64,000 nt of DNA from Duncaniella muris (GTDB taxonomy: Bacteria > Bacteroidota > Bacteroidia > Bacteroidales > Muribaculaceae). The position numbers and the translations under genes were made by a program. The stretch covers positions 1 to 64,000 of the forward strand of contig NZ_PUEC01000016.1 in NCBI RefSeq assembly GCF_003024805.1, given 5' to 3'. Under the pieces are notes generated by a model. That model was not told the origin of the DNA, ran no database searches, and saw only the letters and a list, made by a program, of their open reading frames with translations. Below, piece after piece: positions 1 to 8,080 of this stretch (position 1 is the first letter of the stretch; every line of letters starts with the position of its first letter).

Positions 1-78
1 CAGAAGGTCGGAAAGCGCGTATGTGCAACGACCTGTAACCCGATGATCGGGTACTGTCATAAAGATTTCGTTTAGCAT
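1..78 (-). CDS. ISAs1-like transposase, N-terminal fragment (cut by window edge)
   Basis: The minus strand encodes an open 26-residue N-terminus that runs off the left edge: MLNEIFMTVPDHRVTGRCTY followed by ALSDLL. A leading 'F..VPD.R......Y.L.DLL' pattern is typical of the N-terminal domain found on ISAs1-family DDE transposases, which read 'I.DPR....R.YPL.ELL'. The ATG complement is at 76-78 and a good Bacteroidota promoter lies 30 bases upstream, so the start is well supported. Only the first residues are visible, so no catalytic residue can be checked, and it could be an intact or a broken copy. The low GC of the next 800 bases fits an insertion hotspot. Confidence 0.5.
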   Translation of the reverse strand, partial: MLNEIFMTVPDHRVTGRCTYALSDLL

Positions 79-111
79 GATTTTAGTATCTATATTGTTG
101 ATTGTCAGCTA

Positions 112-142
112 CAAAGATACTAAAAAAGCACGAGATATGCAA
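112..142 (-). promoter_or_regulatory. Bacteroidota-type promoter of the transposase-like gene
   Basis: Reading the minus strand, TTG (142-140), 20 nt, then TATCTTTG (119-112) matches the Bacteroidota TTTG/TAnnTTTG consensus. Transcription would start near 105, about 27 nt before the ATG at 78. Confidence 0.55.
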
Positions 143-295
143 GCTTTATGGCGCTAAAAATCAGACTGTTGCCGAGATTTTAACACTATAAAATTACTAA
201 GAATTCATGACTTCGGATATGGTGTATTCAAAGAATTTCCCTACATCTATCATCGTTGACGCAACGCCATCGCTGCTTATCGCCTAAAATTTTGA

Positions 296-541
296 TGCGG
301 TTGCCCTGCTGATAAGGTAAAATATATTTTAGGTATATATAGAGGGATTGTGCGTATTGTCATTGAAGTTAAAGAGAAGGCCCTTTGTTCGGTTGCAGAA
401 GACGGAACGGTTTTCAAAAATCCGCGATTCGCATTTGTTGGTGATATAGTCCCGGATTCTCCATATCTTAATACAGACGTAACGAACTATCCTTTTGGGA
501 GTGGTGGCGCGATAACTTATATTCCACGGACCAATTTTTAG
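296..541 (+). pseudogene. Coding remnant, C-terminal part of an unrecognised protein
   Basis: A frame opens after the stop at 293-295 and runs to TAG at 539-541. It encodes about 81 residues without an ATG; the first possible start is GTG at 350. The peptide ends NTDVTNYPFGSGGAITYIP plus RTNF and has normal globular composition, unlike a random frame. The lack of a start and the surrounding low-GC DNA suggest the 3' part of a gene whose 5' part was lost or frameshifted. I do not recognise the family. The antisense frame at 329-547 has poorer composition and is probably a shadow. Confidence 0.3.
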
Positions 542-666
542 CACCATAGCTTAGTGGCATGAATGGTATAAAGCACAACTCTGGAATTGAATGGATTCCG
601 ATATTTTTATTGAGTGCAGGCATATGAAGATCTGGGAGGGTAAAAGTCTATGCAGGAAATAAAAAC

Positions 667-706
667 CGGTATGATGTAGGGGTCATCGCGACTTTGCATC
701 ATACCG
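667..706. terminator. 10-bp hairpin, possible terminator
   Basis: CGGTATGATG at 667-676 pairs perfectly with CATCATACCG at 697-706 around a 20-base loop, followed by TTTAAAC. It may end transcription of the decayed region. The T tract is weak. Confidence 0.35.
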
Positions 707-1034
707 TTTAAACAATAGCATTCAATTAAAATAGATTACATGAGCTATCTATAGCTAAGCTTTATTGTCCAAATGTTTTTATCTGTTATTCTCGTATAAT
801 TATCTGTATGCAAAATTACAATAACATTATGCGTCTGAACATACCTAAATATGGGTAATTTTCTATTATTTAGGTGTCTGTTCTAATTGAAAACAATTAG
901 TACGGGCCGATTTCAGGATGTTTCCGGCAGTAGATAGTTGGCGCTGCGTCTTCCTTCTTCGCATCAGCCGGACTGGATGTGGCGTTTTATTCTTGCATCT
1001 TTGTCTGGCTTCATTACCGCGCGAATGCGTTGCA

Positions 1035-1077
1035 GCCTCGCTGATGCTCGGAGAAAGCGCCAGCGAGGCCGGATTTT
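1035..1077 (+). terminator. Hairpin with T tract upstream of the SRP RNA
   Basis: GCCTCGCTG (1035-1043) and CAGCGAGGC (1061-1069) form a 9-bp stem, followed by CGGATTTTT. It fits a rightward rho-independent terminator that would insulate the SRP RNA promoter from upstream transcription. Confidence 0.4.
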
Positions 1078-1141
1078 TGACGTTTTTAGAAAGAATTTTT
1101 GAAGAAATCTGCTCCACGAGAAAAATATTCAGCCGGGATGC

Positions 1142-1171
1142 TTGCGGATTCGGGGAAAAGTAGTACCTTTG
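1142..1171 (+). promoter_or_regulatory. Promoter of the SRP RNA gene
   Basis: TTG at 1142-1144, 19 nt, then TACCTTTG at 1164-1171, which matches the Bacteroidota consensus. It places the start of transcription at or just before the RNA 5' end at 1177. Confidence 0.7.
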
Positions 1172-1176
1172 CAGCC

Positions 1177-1273
1177 GGGTAAGTCCTACACGACCAGCTC
1201 CCTGAGAACTCCGCCAGGTCTTGATCGAAGCAACGGTATCAGGTTGTAGCGGTGCGATGTAGTAAGCTTACCC
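1177..1273 (+). ncRNA. ffs: Signal recognition particle RNA, small bacterial type
   Basis: A 97-nt RNA whose ends pair perfectly (GGGTAAG at 1177-1183 with CTTACCC at 1267-1273), followed by eight T residues. The centre holds the domain IV signature: a CCAGG half-loop facing GAAGCAACGG, the conserved SRP core bound by Ffh M domain. It is followed by a TGTAGCGGTGCGATGTAG stretch resembling the matching arm of E. coli 4.5S RNA. The apical loop reads TTGATC between short TC/GA pairs instead of the usual GGAA tetraloop. The consensus promoter at 1142-1171 and the terminal T run define both ends. Role: scaffold of SRP for co-translational membrane targeting with Ffh and FtsY. Confidence 0.85.
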
Positions 1274-1290
1274 TTTTTTTTGTGCCCTTT

Positions 1291-2370
1291 TCAGAACTTT
1301 ACAACCAGTTCAGCACACACTTTATCTCCGTCGCCTACAGGCACCACGGCATCGTGGTGATAGAAATACTTCTCATAGCTGAGGCGCAGATCGCAGCGCA
1401 CGAATTTATAAATGTAGCTCAGAGTACCCCCGACTGTCACACGGTTGCGCGCGGCATAGTCAGTGAAAAGTTTCCCTTCGTCATTTCTGTTACCGCTGCT
1501 GTAGGCGGTCATTCCGTCGAATCGGGCCTGGACCGAGGCGCGGTTGAATATGCCTGCTTTTACAGGAAAACCGTAGTCGGCAAACACATTGTAGCCGTGA
1601 GCGGCCTTGTGGGCCTTGTTGGTGTAGTGCTTGTTGAGATACTCGCCCTCAAGAGTGAGACCGCCGTGGGTCCATGTCACGGAGCCCGTGAGCGAATTGA
1701 TGCGCACAGAGTCCGGGATAAGAGTCTCGGCACCGGCGGCGATCTTTACCTCGCCGATTGTCCAAAGGGCTTTTCCGGCAAAGGCCATCTCTTTCACCCA
1801 CACATTATGGTCAGCCATCGATGTGGGGTTGAACGCTCCGGCTTCAAGGCTGAGGAGCGATGATCCGCTTGTGGGAAAGGTATAGCTCAGCTTGGCTCCG
1901 ACACCGCGCACGTTGTTCATTATGCCGCCGATAAACGAGTGGTTTGAGAAAAAATATGTGCCAGGTCCGCGGAAACAGTCGGTGCCGAAAGGCAAGCGGA
2001 ACTGTCCGCCCTGCAGGCGCAGGCGCTTGGTAAAGCTGACACGCCCCCAGGCATCGAGGATCTTCATTTTACCCTGGTCGCAGAAGTCGGTCTGGATATA
2101 ATAGTCGATAGGCTGGGCTATCTCTCCGGAAATAGACACGCGGGCATTGCGCACCGCAAAGCGGTTTTCGCCCCCCTTGGTGTCCATCTCCCAGCGGGCG
2201 CGGACTGTGCCGTGGATTTTGGGGACAAGATTAACCTTGTCTTTGCTGACTTCGTCAGATTGCGGCTGAGTGCCGGACTGCTGGTTTTCAGCGGCAAGAC
2301 TTTTCTGAAATGATGCCAGAAAGGCAACGATGGCAAGAGGGAGGCAGAGATGTCTGATGTGTAGTTTCAT
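1291..2370 (-). CDS. OprP/OprO-type outer-membrane porin
   Basis: A 359-residue beta-barrel protein with a signal peptide ending near residues 24-26 (FQKSLAAEN). After a polar linker, the body shows the phosphate-selective porin O/P pattern: KIHGTVRARWEMDT, RNARVSISGEI, YYIQTDF, WGRVSFTKRLRLQGGQFRLP, and a C-terminal strand ending CAELVVKF with a terminal Phe, the BAM recognition residue. Known role: passive uptake of anions or other small solutes across the outer membrane; the specificity here cannot be read. It lies 95 bases downstream of the ECF sigma gene on the same strand and could be co-transcribed. It converges with the SRP RNA, the two ends being 17 bases apart. Confidence 0.8.
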   Translation of the reverse strand: MKLHIRHLCLPLAIVAFLASFQKSLAAENQQSGTQPQSDEVSKDKVNLVPKIHGTVRARWEMDTKGGENRFAVRNARVSISGEIAQPIDYYIQTDFCDQGKMKILDAWGRVSFTKRLRLQGGQFRLPFGTDCFRGPGTYFFSNHSFIGGIMNNVRGVGAKLSYTFPTSGSSLLSLEAGAFNPTSMADHNVWVKEMAFAGKALWTIGEVKIAAGAETLIPDSVRINSLTGSVTWTHGGLTLEGEYLNKHYTNKAHKAAHGYNVFADYGFPVKAGIFNRASVQARFDGMTAYSSGNRNDEGKLFTDYAARNRVTVGGTLSYIYKFVRCDLRLSYEKYFYHHDAVVPVGDGDKVCAELVVKF

Positions 2371-2465
2371 TAGTCAGTGTGAGGATAGAGTCTGAATGAT
2401 GCGGGTTTATGAAATTTTTCTTTAGAGAAGTCAGCCTGCACGCGGAAGGGGGCCGGCCGCTCCTC

Positions 2466-3056
2466 TCAGATGGCAAGTGCGATATTGTTTTCGGCAGCGA
2501 TGCGGCGCATGTTTATGATGGCGTAGCGCATGCGTCCGAGAGCGGTGTTGATGCTGACGGATGTGGCTTCGGCTATTTCCTTAAATGACATGTTGCGGTA
2601 GAAGCGCATAACGAGCACCTCGCGCTGCGGATCAGGGAGGGCCATGACAATGCGTCGCAGATCTTCGTCGATCTGGGTGCTCACTATGGCATCCTCGATA
2701 TTCCCTTCACAGAGGTCGCGGCGGTTGAGCACATCGCTGGTTTCGTCATCGGCCGAGACGGCATTCTCGATTTTTTCCTGGCGGAAGAAGTCGATGATCA
2801 GATTGTGGGCTATCCGGGTGAGCCATCCCGAAAATTTGCCGTGCTCGGTATAGCGTCCCTGCTTGATGGTCATGATGGCTTTGACGAATGTCTCCTGGAA
2901 GATGTCGTCGGCAATATCCTTGTTTTTTACAATGTGAAAAATGTAGGAATAGACTTTCTGCTGATGGCGTTCAAGCAATACGTCAAAAGCGTCGTTGTTG
3001 TCATTGGCATAAGCTGCAACCAGATCACGGTCGGCGAGCTTTGACAGATTTTGCAT
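2466..3056 (-). CDS. ECF-type RNA polymerase sigma factor
   Basis: A 196-residue sigma-70 family protein. Region 2 covers roughly residues 20-95 (AFDVLLERHQQKVYSYIFH, DDIFQETFVKA, FSGWLTRIAHNLIIDFFRQ), with core-binding and -10 recognition helices. Region 4 covers about residues 130-185 (LPDPQREVLVMRFYRNMSFKEI, with the helix-turn-helix ATSVSINTALGRMRYAI). No anti-sigma factor gene is next to it, unlike the SusCD-linked ECF factors of this phylum, so it may be a free-standing general ECF sigma factor or be controlled from elsewhere. A promoter candidate is at 3162-3192. The downstream porin may be in the same transcript. Confidence 0.88.
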   Translation of the reverse strand: MQNLSKLADRDLVAAYANDNNDAFDVLLERHQQKVYSYIFHIVKNKDIADDIFQETFVKAIMTIKQGRYTEHGKFSGWLTRIAHNLIIDFFRQEKIENAVSADDETSDVLNRRDLCEGNIEDAIVSTQIDEDLRRIVMALPDPQREVLVMRFYRNMSFKEIAEATSVSINTALGRMRYAIINMRRIAAENNIALAI

Positions 3057-3161
3057 TGGTTTCTCGTTTGATTGGTTAGAGTAGCAATGTTCTATAGGCG
3101 GTAAATTTAATTAAAAAACGTTAAAATAAAGGCGGCATACAATAAACCGGAATTCCTATGG

Positions 3162-3192
3162 CAAATATATCAAAATTTCATTGACCTCGCAA
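3162..3192 (-). promoter_or_regulatory. Candidate promoter of the ECF sigma gene
   Basis: On the minus strand TTG (3192-3190), 20 nt, then TATATTTG (3169-3162), about 105 bases before the ATG at 3056. Confidence 0.5.
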
Positions 3193-3345
3193 TTGTATTG
3201 ACATACTTTAACCACTGTTATTCTATGTTTCACACAATAATTCCGATGAATTGGTGTTCTTCTATTTAAGAACTGTCTGAAACAAGGCAAAAACGACGTT
3301 AGAATCTGCTATTCCCACCACCACAACCTGAATCTTCACAATATC

Positions 3346-4377
3346 ATGGCTTCTTCCGAACACTGCGGCAAAACAATGGTTGTTCTCAACCAATATAAAT
3401 CCTATGGCCTGCCAAGTGTGGCAGAGTGGTATGCGGCCAACGGGGGAGAGGTCAGATTGCTTTATATATCAGAGGCTTCGAAGTCCGGTTTTCTTTCAAA
3501 GAAAGGTCTGCTGCGTGAATGGACCAAGGCCTTTTTCAAATGGGCTGTGCAGCCGCTGACTTTCAGAAACCGCATTGTCTACTGCACTTCGGCCCAGTTG
3601 CCGTTCATGCTCATCTGCCGTCTGGCCGGACTGGCTTTGGGCGACTGCCGCGTCTACTTCCATAATTTTTATCTACATGAACTCGGACGCAAACCGCTGG
3701 TGAAACGAATTCTCCGGTTTCTCCTTGCCGACAGCCGTTTTACTATTCTGACCCAGTCAGAGGGGGAGATCGAGTACTACAGAGCCCTTTCGTCAAAAGT
3801 TAATCTGAAATTCATACCATTCTGTTCCGATTTCACACCCGTGGCCAAAGAGGATCAACGGACAGCCGGTCTTCCTGATTCATATGTGTTTACCGGAGGA
3901 TATACGAACCGAGACTATCCTCTGATGTTCAGACTTGCCGGGCGTTTTCCTGACAGACAGTTTGTCTTTGTCGCCTCATCGCTTAACGGCATTGAGTGCC
4001 CTCCCTCCCTTGACAATGTAACTCTTCTTTACAATCTCCCGAAAGATCAGTTCGAGTCGATCCTTACGGGTGCCGAGGTGGTTATTGTCCCTCTCAGGGA
4101 AGATGTCGGGGCTTCCGGTCAGATGCTTGCCATTTCGGCTGCAAGGAATGCAAAGCCGGTGGTCTATACAGATCTCTCGGTCATCAGTTATTTCTTCTCA
4201 GACGGTGCCGGCATTCCTTATCGTCTCGGCGATCTTGACTCTCTGTCCGCCGGGCTGCATGCGTTGTTGTCTGATTCCGGACTGAGAGAGCGCTGTGGAC
4301 GGAAAGCCCTTGAACGCAGCCGCAATTTTACTATGGATGCCCAGCTGCCGCTGCTGCGTGATGTCATGGCCCTTTGA
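3346..4377 (+). CDS. Glycosyltransferase, GT-B fold (GT4-like)
   Basis: A 343-residue cytoplasmic protein. The N-terminal half (residues about 10-170) has the loose Rossmann pattern of a GT-B acceptor domain, with a hydrophobic segment near residues 75-105 that could touch the membrane. The C-terminal half contains VFTGGYTNRDYPLMFRLAGR, VTLLYNLPKDQFESIL and VVIVPLREDVGASGQMLAI; the last resembles the donor-binding E-x-G-x-S region of GT4 enzymes. Likely role: transfer of a sugar from a nucleotide donor to a surface glycan or lipid. No other polysaccharide gene is nearby, so the product is unknown. It is a single-gene transcript, followed by an inverted repeat at 4406-4438. Confidence 0.65.
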   Translation: MASSEHCGKTMVVLNQYKSYGLPSVAEWYAANGGEVRLLYISEASKSGFLSKKGLLREWTKAFFKWAVQPLTFRNRIVYCTSAQLPFMLICRLAGLALGDCRVYFHNFYLHELGRKPLVKRILRFLLADSRFTILTQSEGEIEYYRALSSKVNLKFIPFCSDFTPVAKEDQRTAGLPDSYVFTGGYTNRDYPLMFRLAGRFPDRQFVFVASSLNGIECPPSLDNVTLLYNLPKDQFESILTGAEVVIVPLREDVGASGQMLAISAARNAKPVVYTDLSVISYFFSDGAGIPYRLGDLDSLSAGLHALLSDSGLRERCGRKALERSRNFTMDAQLPLLRDVMAL

Positions 4378-4399
4378 TTATTCATTTGATCATTTCAGA

Positions 4400-4541
4400 A
4401 AAAACAAATCCGGCTGCTCTCACGAGTTACCGGATTTTAACCTATGATTCACTTATTATTTTTTGCTTAAGTCGGATGCATCGTCAGCAGCTCTCCCGGA
4501 GCACTGTGGTCCCGGCGGGATTACGTGCCACTTCTGATGCG
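4400..4541 (-). ncRNA. Candidate structured small RNA
   Basis: The minus strand has a -7 box TATCTTTG (4553-4546), then about 140 nt with no ORF, then a strong terminator. From 4540 leftward the RNA can fold into a three-way junction: GCATC (4540-4536) pairs with GATGC (4482-4478); GTGG/CCAC stacks on TCCC/GGGA with a GCC loop; and GCTC/GAGC closes a CGGGA loop. An A/U-rich stretch follows. The end is AAATCCGG...CCGGATTT plus GTTTTTT (4438-4400). I cannot assign it to a known family. No good -33 box is visible, so the case rests on the -7 box, the fold and the terminator. Confidence 0.4.
4406..4438 (-). terminator. Rho-independent terminator (probably bidirectional)
   Basis: AAATCCGG (4406-4413) and CCGGATTT (4430-4437) form a perfect 8-bp stem. 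On the minus strand it is followed by GTTTTTT, the better direction, which would end the small RNA. On the plus strand it is followed by TAACC, and it could also end the glycosyltransferase transcript. Confidence 0.65.
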
Positions 4542-4571
4542 GGTGCAAAGATATGTCATATTTTTGAAATT

Positions 4572-4612
4572 AGGGGCTTTCAGACTGAAAAAATCAGTGT
4601 CTGAAAGCCCCT
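4572..4612. terminator. 14-bp hairpin downstream of the M3 peptidase gene
   Basis: AGGGGCTTTCAGAC (4572-4585) pairs perfectly with GTCTGAAAGCCCCT (4599-4612). It lies 40 bases past the M3 peptidase stop and probably ends that leftward operon. The plus direction is followed by GTTAACGTTTTTT. Confidence 0.65.
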
Positions 4613-4652
4613 GTTAACGTTTTTTACTGAAACGGGCAGTTGTCAGCGGTTG

Positions 4653-6830
4653 TTATTTGCCGCCGGGAGTCTTGATGTCGCCGCCTTTGGCGCTCTCAGC
4701 CTTGGGGGCGAGACCGCGGTTGCGGAGGAGGGCATCTACCGAAGGTTCATGGCCGCGGAAACGTACATAAAGTTCCATCGGATCCTCGCTGCCGCCCTTT
4801 TCAAGCACATTTTCTTTGAATGCTTTTGCTGTGGCGGGATCAAAGATACCTTTTTCGCTGAAGAGTTCGAAGCCGTCGGTGTCAAGCACTTCGGCCCAGA
4901 GGTAGGTGTAGTAGCCGGAGGCATAGCCGTCGCTGCCGAACACGTGTTTGAAGTAGGGCGAGCGGTAGCGGTAGGCTATCTGCCGGGGCATGTTGAGCTT
5001 TTCGGCAACCTGCTTTTCAAAATTGTCCACGTCAATCGTCTCGCCTTCGGCCGGATTGAGCATTCCCCATTCGAGGTCAAGCAGCGATGCGCCGGCAAGT
5101 TCGGTGGTGGTGAAGCCCTGGTTATGGGTGGAAGCGGCCTGGAGCTTGTTGATGAGGCTTTCGGGGATCACCTCGCCTGTCTTGTAATGGAAGGCGAATT
5201 CCTTGAGCAGTTCGGGTTCCAGAGCCCAGTGTTCGGTGATCTGAGAGGGAAGTTCCACGAAGTCTCGGTCAACGTTTGTGCCTGCCTGGCTGCGGAGTTT
5301 GGCGCGGGTGAGCATGCCGTGGAGTCCGTGGCCGAATTCGTGGAACATGGTTTCCACTTCATCCACAGTAAGGAGGGCGGGTGTGTCGGCAGTGGGGCGG
5401 GTGAAGTTGCCCACGTTGTAGATGATCGGACGGCCAACGGTTCCGTCAGGATCTTCAAACGATCCTTTGAACTCGCTCATCCATGCGCCCTGGCGCTTTG
5501 AAGGGCGGGGGAAGTAGTCGGTCATGAAGACTGCCACGTGTTCGCCCTTGAGGTCTTTGACTTCATAGACCTTGACTTCGGGATGATATTTCGGGGCTTC
5601 GGGAAGTTCGGTGAATGTCACGCCGTAGAGTCTTTCGGCCAGAGTGAAGATGCCTTTGCGCACATTCTCAAGCGAGAAGTAGGCGCTGACTTCGTTTTCG
5701 TCAAGCTCGAATTTTTTCTGACGGAGTTTTTCGGCATAATAATAGTAGTCCCAGGGTGCGATCTCGAATTTGGCGCCTTCGTTGCGCACGTATTCCTGCA
5801 TTTCGGCTACTTCCTCGCGGGCGCGGGCTGTGGCCGGTTCCCATATTTTCATCAGCAGGCTCTTGGCTGCTTCCGGGGTCTTGGCCATGACGTTGTCAGT
5901 CATGTATGACGCATAGTTGTCAAATCCGAGCAGGCGGGCCTTGGCGGCGCGGGTCTTGATGATCTCGCCGATGACAGGGCGGTTGTCATAGGGCGCTTCG
6001 GAGGCAAGTTTCATGTAGCCTTCATACATTTTGCGGCGCAGTTCGCGGTCATCGGCATATTTGAGCAGGGGCAGACGGCTGGGGGCGTGGAGCGTGAAGA
6101 TCCATTTGCCGGCCTTGCCGCGGCTGGCAGCTTCGGTGGCGGCGGTGCCCACGATGCCTGCCGGAAGTCCGGCGAGTTTCGACTCGTCATCCACAAGAAG
6201 TTCGAAGCTGTTTGTCGATGCAAGCAGATTGCGGTTGAACTGGAGATAGAGGCGGGTCAGATCGTTGTTGATGTTTTTGAGTTTTTCTTTCTCGTCGGCT
6301 GAAAGAAGGGCGCCGTTGCGGGTAAAGCTCTTGTAGGAGAGTTCGATGGCGCGTTTCTGCGGACCGTCAAGTCCGAGCTGGTCGCGGCGGTCGTAGAGAT
6401 ATTTGACGCGCTGGAAGAGCTTGTCGTTCATCGAGATCTCATCAGCTGCCGCCGCTGCCATCGGATAGGCTTTTTCAGAGATGGCGGTCATCTGGTCGTT
6501 GTTGTCGGTCTCGTCAAGAGAGCCGAACACGAGCATCACGCGCTGGAGCAGAGCTCCGCTCTTTTCCATGGCGAGGATGGTGTTGTCGAAGGTCGGGGTA
6601 GCCGGATTGTTGGCTATTGCCTCGATCTCCTTTTTCTGTTCGGCTATGCCCTGTTCGATTGCGGGGAGATAGTCGCCATAGGTGATCTTGTCGAACGGCG
6701 GAATTTCAAACGGGGTGTTGTAAGGAGCCAGAAACGGGTTCTGACGGGTCTGTGCAGTCATATCTGCTGAGGTGCTTAGTGCTGCCGGGAGCAATACGGC
6801 GCCGAGGGCGGCTGTTAATAATCGGTTCAT
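4653..6830 (-). CDS. dcp: M3 family metallopeptidase, peptidyl-dipeptidase Dcp-like
   Basis: A 725-residue zinc peptidase with an N-terminal signal peptide (MNRLLTAALGAVLLPAALS), so it probably works in the periplasm. The active-site motif HEFGH lies at residues 497-501 within ETMFHEFGHGLHGML; the third zinc ligand Glu follows about 25 residues on in DRDFVELPSQITEHW. The length and the C-terminal YTYLWAEVLDTDGFELF and LYVRFRGHEPSVDALLRNRG match oligopeptidase A/Dcp enzymes. Known role: release of dipeptides or cleavage of short peptides. It is the last gene of an operon with two rhomboid proteases and an EEP-fold membrane protein, 35 bases after the latter. Confidence 0.9.
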   Translation of the reverse strand: MNRLLTAALGAVLLPAALSTSADMTAQTRQNPFLAPYNTPFEIPPFDKITYGDYLPAIEQGIAEQKKEIEAIANNPATPTFDNTILAMEKSGALLQRVMLVFGSLDETDNNDQMTAISEKAYPMAAAAADEISMNDKLFQRVKYLYDRRDQLGLDGPQKRAIELSYKSFTRNGALLSADEKEKLKNINNDLTRLYLQFNRNLLASTNSFELLVDDESKLAGLPAGIVGTAATEAASRGKAGKWIFTLHAPSRLPLLKYADDRELRRKMYEGYMKLASEAPYDNRPVIGEIIKTRAAKARLLGFDNYASYMTDNVMAKTPEAAKSLLMKIWEPATARAREEVAEMQEYVRNEGAKFEIAPWDYYYYAEKLRQKKFELDENEVSAYFSLENVRKGIFTLAERLYGVTFTELPEAPKYHPEVKVYEVKDLKGEHVAVFMTDYFPRPSKRQGAWMSEFKGSFEDPDGTVGRPIIYNVGNFTRPTADTPALLTVDEVETMFHEFGHGLHGMLTRAKLRSQAGTNVDRDFVELPSQITEHWALEPELLKEFAFHYKTGEVIPESLINKLQAASTHNQGFTTTELAGASLLDLEWGMLNPAEGETIDVDNFEKQVAEKLNMPRQIAYRYRSPYFKHVFGSDGYASGYYTYLWAEVLDTDGFELFSEKGIFDPATAKAFKENVLEKGGSEDPMELYVRFRGHEPSVDALLRNRGLAPKAESAKGGDIKTPGGK

Positions 6831-6865
6831 GTTTCCGGATGGTATTATATATATTGGTTTATCGG

Positions 6866-8080
6866 TCAGGGTGCGGATTCAGGCTGAAGCCGGAGGTCCT
6901 TGTCGAAGAGGAAGGTGGTCAGCAGCGGGTTGTGGTCGCTTGAGTATATGCCTCCGCGCTCTATGTCAATGGCTTTGAACGGTCCGCGGTAAAGCACATG
7001 GTCTATGCGGAAGTAGAAGCGGTCACCGTGATATGTGATGGCCGGCCCGAAGGCGGCGTCGGCATAAGCGTCGTTCATTCCGTCGGCGCTGAGGATGCGG
7101 CGCACGGCATAGCAGTCAGGGATGTCATTGAAGTCGCCGGCCACTATGAACGGACCGCCTATCGAGTCGATCACGTTTTTGACTGTGTTGGCCTGGGCGG
7201 CCCGGTCTCTGAACGCCACCGCGAGTTTGCTCAGAAGCTGCGATTTCACATCGTTGATCTCACTCCTGAGTTCCTGCTTGCTGTCAGGCACGTTACGGAA
7301 AGTCTGTTTGTAGAGGGCCTTGTCGGCATCGGTCAGGCCGATGGATTTCAGGTGGACGTTTATCAGGTGAACTGTCTGCCCTTTTATGTCAAGCCGGAAG
7401 CATTCCATCACGTTGTGGTCTTTGGGCGGGATGTGGATTCTGACCGGAGTGACGGGATACTTCGAATATACCGAGAGCTGATTATCGCGGTTGATCACCC
7501 GGTAGGGGTAGCGGGCATAGAGCGAGTCGAGCTGGCTCTGCTTCATGTGCCAGTAGTCGCCTGTGGTTACCGCTCCTGATTCCATCATGTTCAGTCTGCC
7601 GGGGCAGGTCAGTTCCGGTCCGGCCTCCTGAAGGTTGACAATGTCGGCGTCGGTCGAGAGTATGTAGCTCATAGTGGCGTTTGCCTCCAGCTCCGGGTTT
7701 TCGCCACGGAAGTCGCAGTAGTGGAGTATGTTGTATGTCAGCAGGGTGAATGACCGCTCCTTTTCCTGCTCCGAAAGGCTGTGGCCTAAGATGTGGAGTG
7801 GCGAGAAGCTGAGTATCGGCTGGATGGAGATGAGCCATCCTCCGGCTATGATCAGAGCGAGCCGCCGGTCGAAGAACAGATCGGCTGTCATCACTATCAT
7901 CCCCAAGAGGAGCATTGCCGGAAAGGTCATGGCTATCATGGCCATGATCACACGTGTGTCAGGGTTGAAAGTCCCTCCGTAGGCTGCCAGGATGGTGAGC
8001 ATGGCAACAAACAGATTGATCCCCACGGCTATGGCGAGGACTGTCGATCTGACCGGGCGGTGTGGACGGGGAATTTTCAT
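6866..8080 (-). CDS. Membrane-anchored endonuclease/exonuclease/phosphatase-fold protein
   Basis: A 404-residue protein with three N-terminal membrane helices (about residues 14-36, 42-68, 72-92) and a C-terminal EEP catalytic domain. Catalytic motifs are in order: LTYNILHYCDF, DIVNLQEAGPE, INVHLKS, VAGDFNDIP, FRIDHVLYRG and YSSDHNPLLTTF. Together these give the Asn/Glu metal site, the GDFND Asp/Asn pair and the SDH general base. The domain most likely faces the periplasm. In this family such enzymes hydrolyse phosphodiesters or phosphomonoesters; the substrate is unknown. The start codon overlaps the stop of the upstream rhomboid gene by 4 bases (ATGA type), so translation is likely coupled. 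Confidence 0.82.
   Translation of the reverse strand: MKIPRPHRPVRSTVLAIAVGINLFVAMLTILAAYGGTFNPDTRVIMAMIAMTFPAMLLLGMIVMTADLFFDRRLALIIAGGWLISIQPILSFSPLHILGHSLSEQEKERSFTLLTYNILHYCDFRGENPELEANATMSYILSTDADIVNLQEAGPELTCPGRLNMMESGAVTTGDYWHMKQSQLDSLYARYPYRVINRDNQLSVYSKYPVTPVRIHIPPKDHNVMECFRLDIKGQTVHLINVHLKSIGLTDADKALYKQTFRNVPDSKQELRSEINDVKSQLLSKLAVAFRDRAAQANTVKNVIDSIGGPFIVAGDFNDIPDCYAVRRILSADGMNDAYADAAFGPAITYHGDRFYFRIDHVLYRGPFKAIDIERGGIYSSDHNPLLTTFLFDKDLRLQPESAP

Larger units (their letters stand above)
79..1176. other. Gene-poor, AT-rich stretch with decayed ORFs
   Basis: About 1.1 kb without a convincing complete gene. It holds the transposase promoter, a coding remnant (296-541), two hairpins (667-706 and 1035-1077) and the SRP RNA promoter. 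Bases 79-880 are clearly more AT-rich than the genes that follow. The overlapping opposite-strand ORFs at 866-1163 show no recognisable domain and look spurious. Confidence 0.6.

Noticed and set aside
545-620. tRNA-like string AGCTTAGTGGCATGAATGGTA
   Set aside because: No acceptor or T arm can be completed and there is no TTCGA; it does not fold as a tRNA.
866-1163. Opposite-strand ORFs of 83 and 81 residues upstream of the SRP RNA
   Set aside because: They overlap fully on both strands, have no recognisable domain, and include a terminator-like hairpin and the SRP promoter.
4650-5501. 283-residue plus-strand ORF, and similar long ORFs antisense to other genes (for example 31721-32698, 59287-60180)
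   Set aside because: They lie antisense to clear genes (M3 peptidase, guaA, leuB) and are open only because of high GC at third positions.
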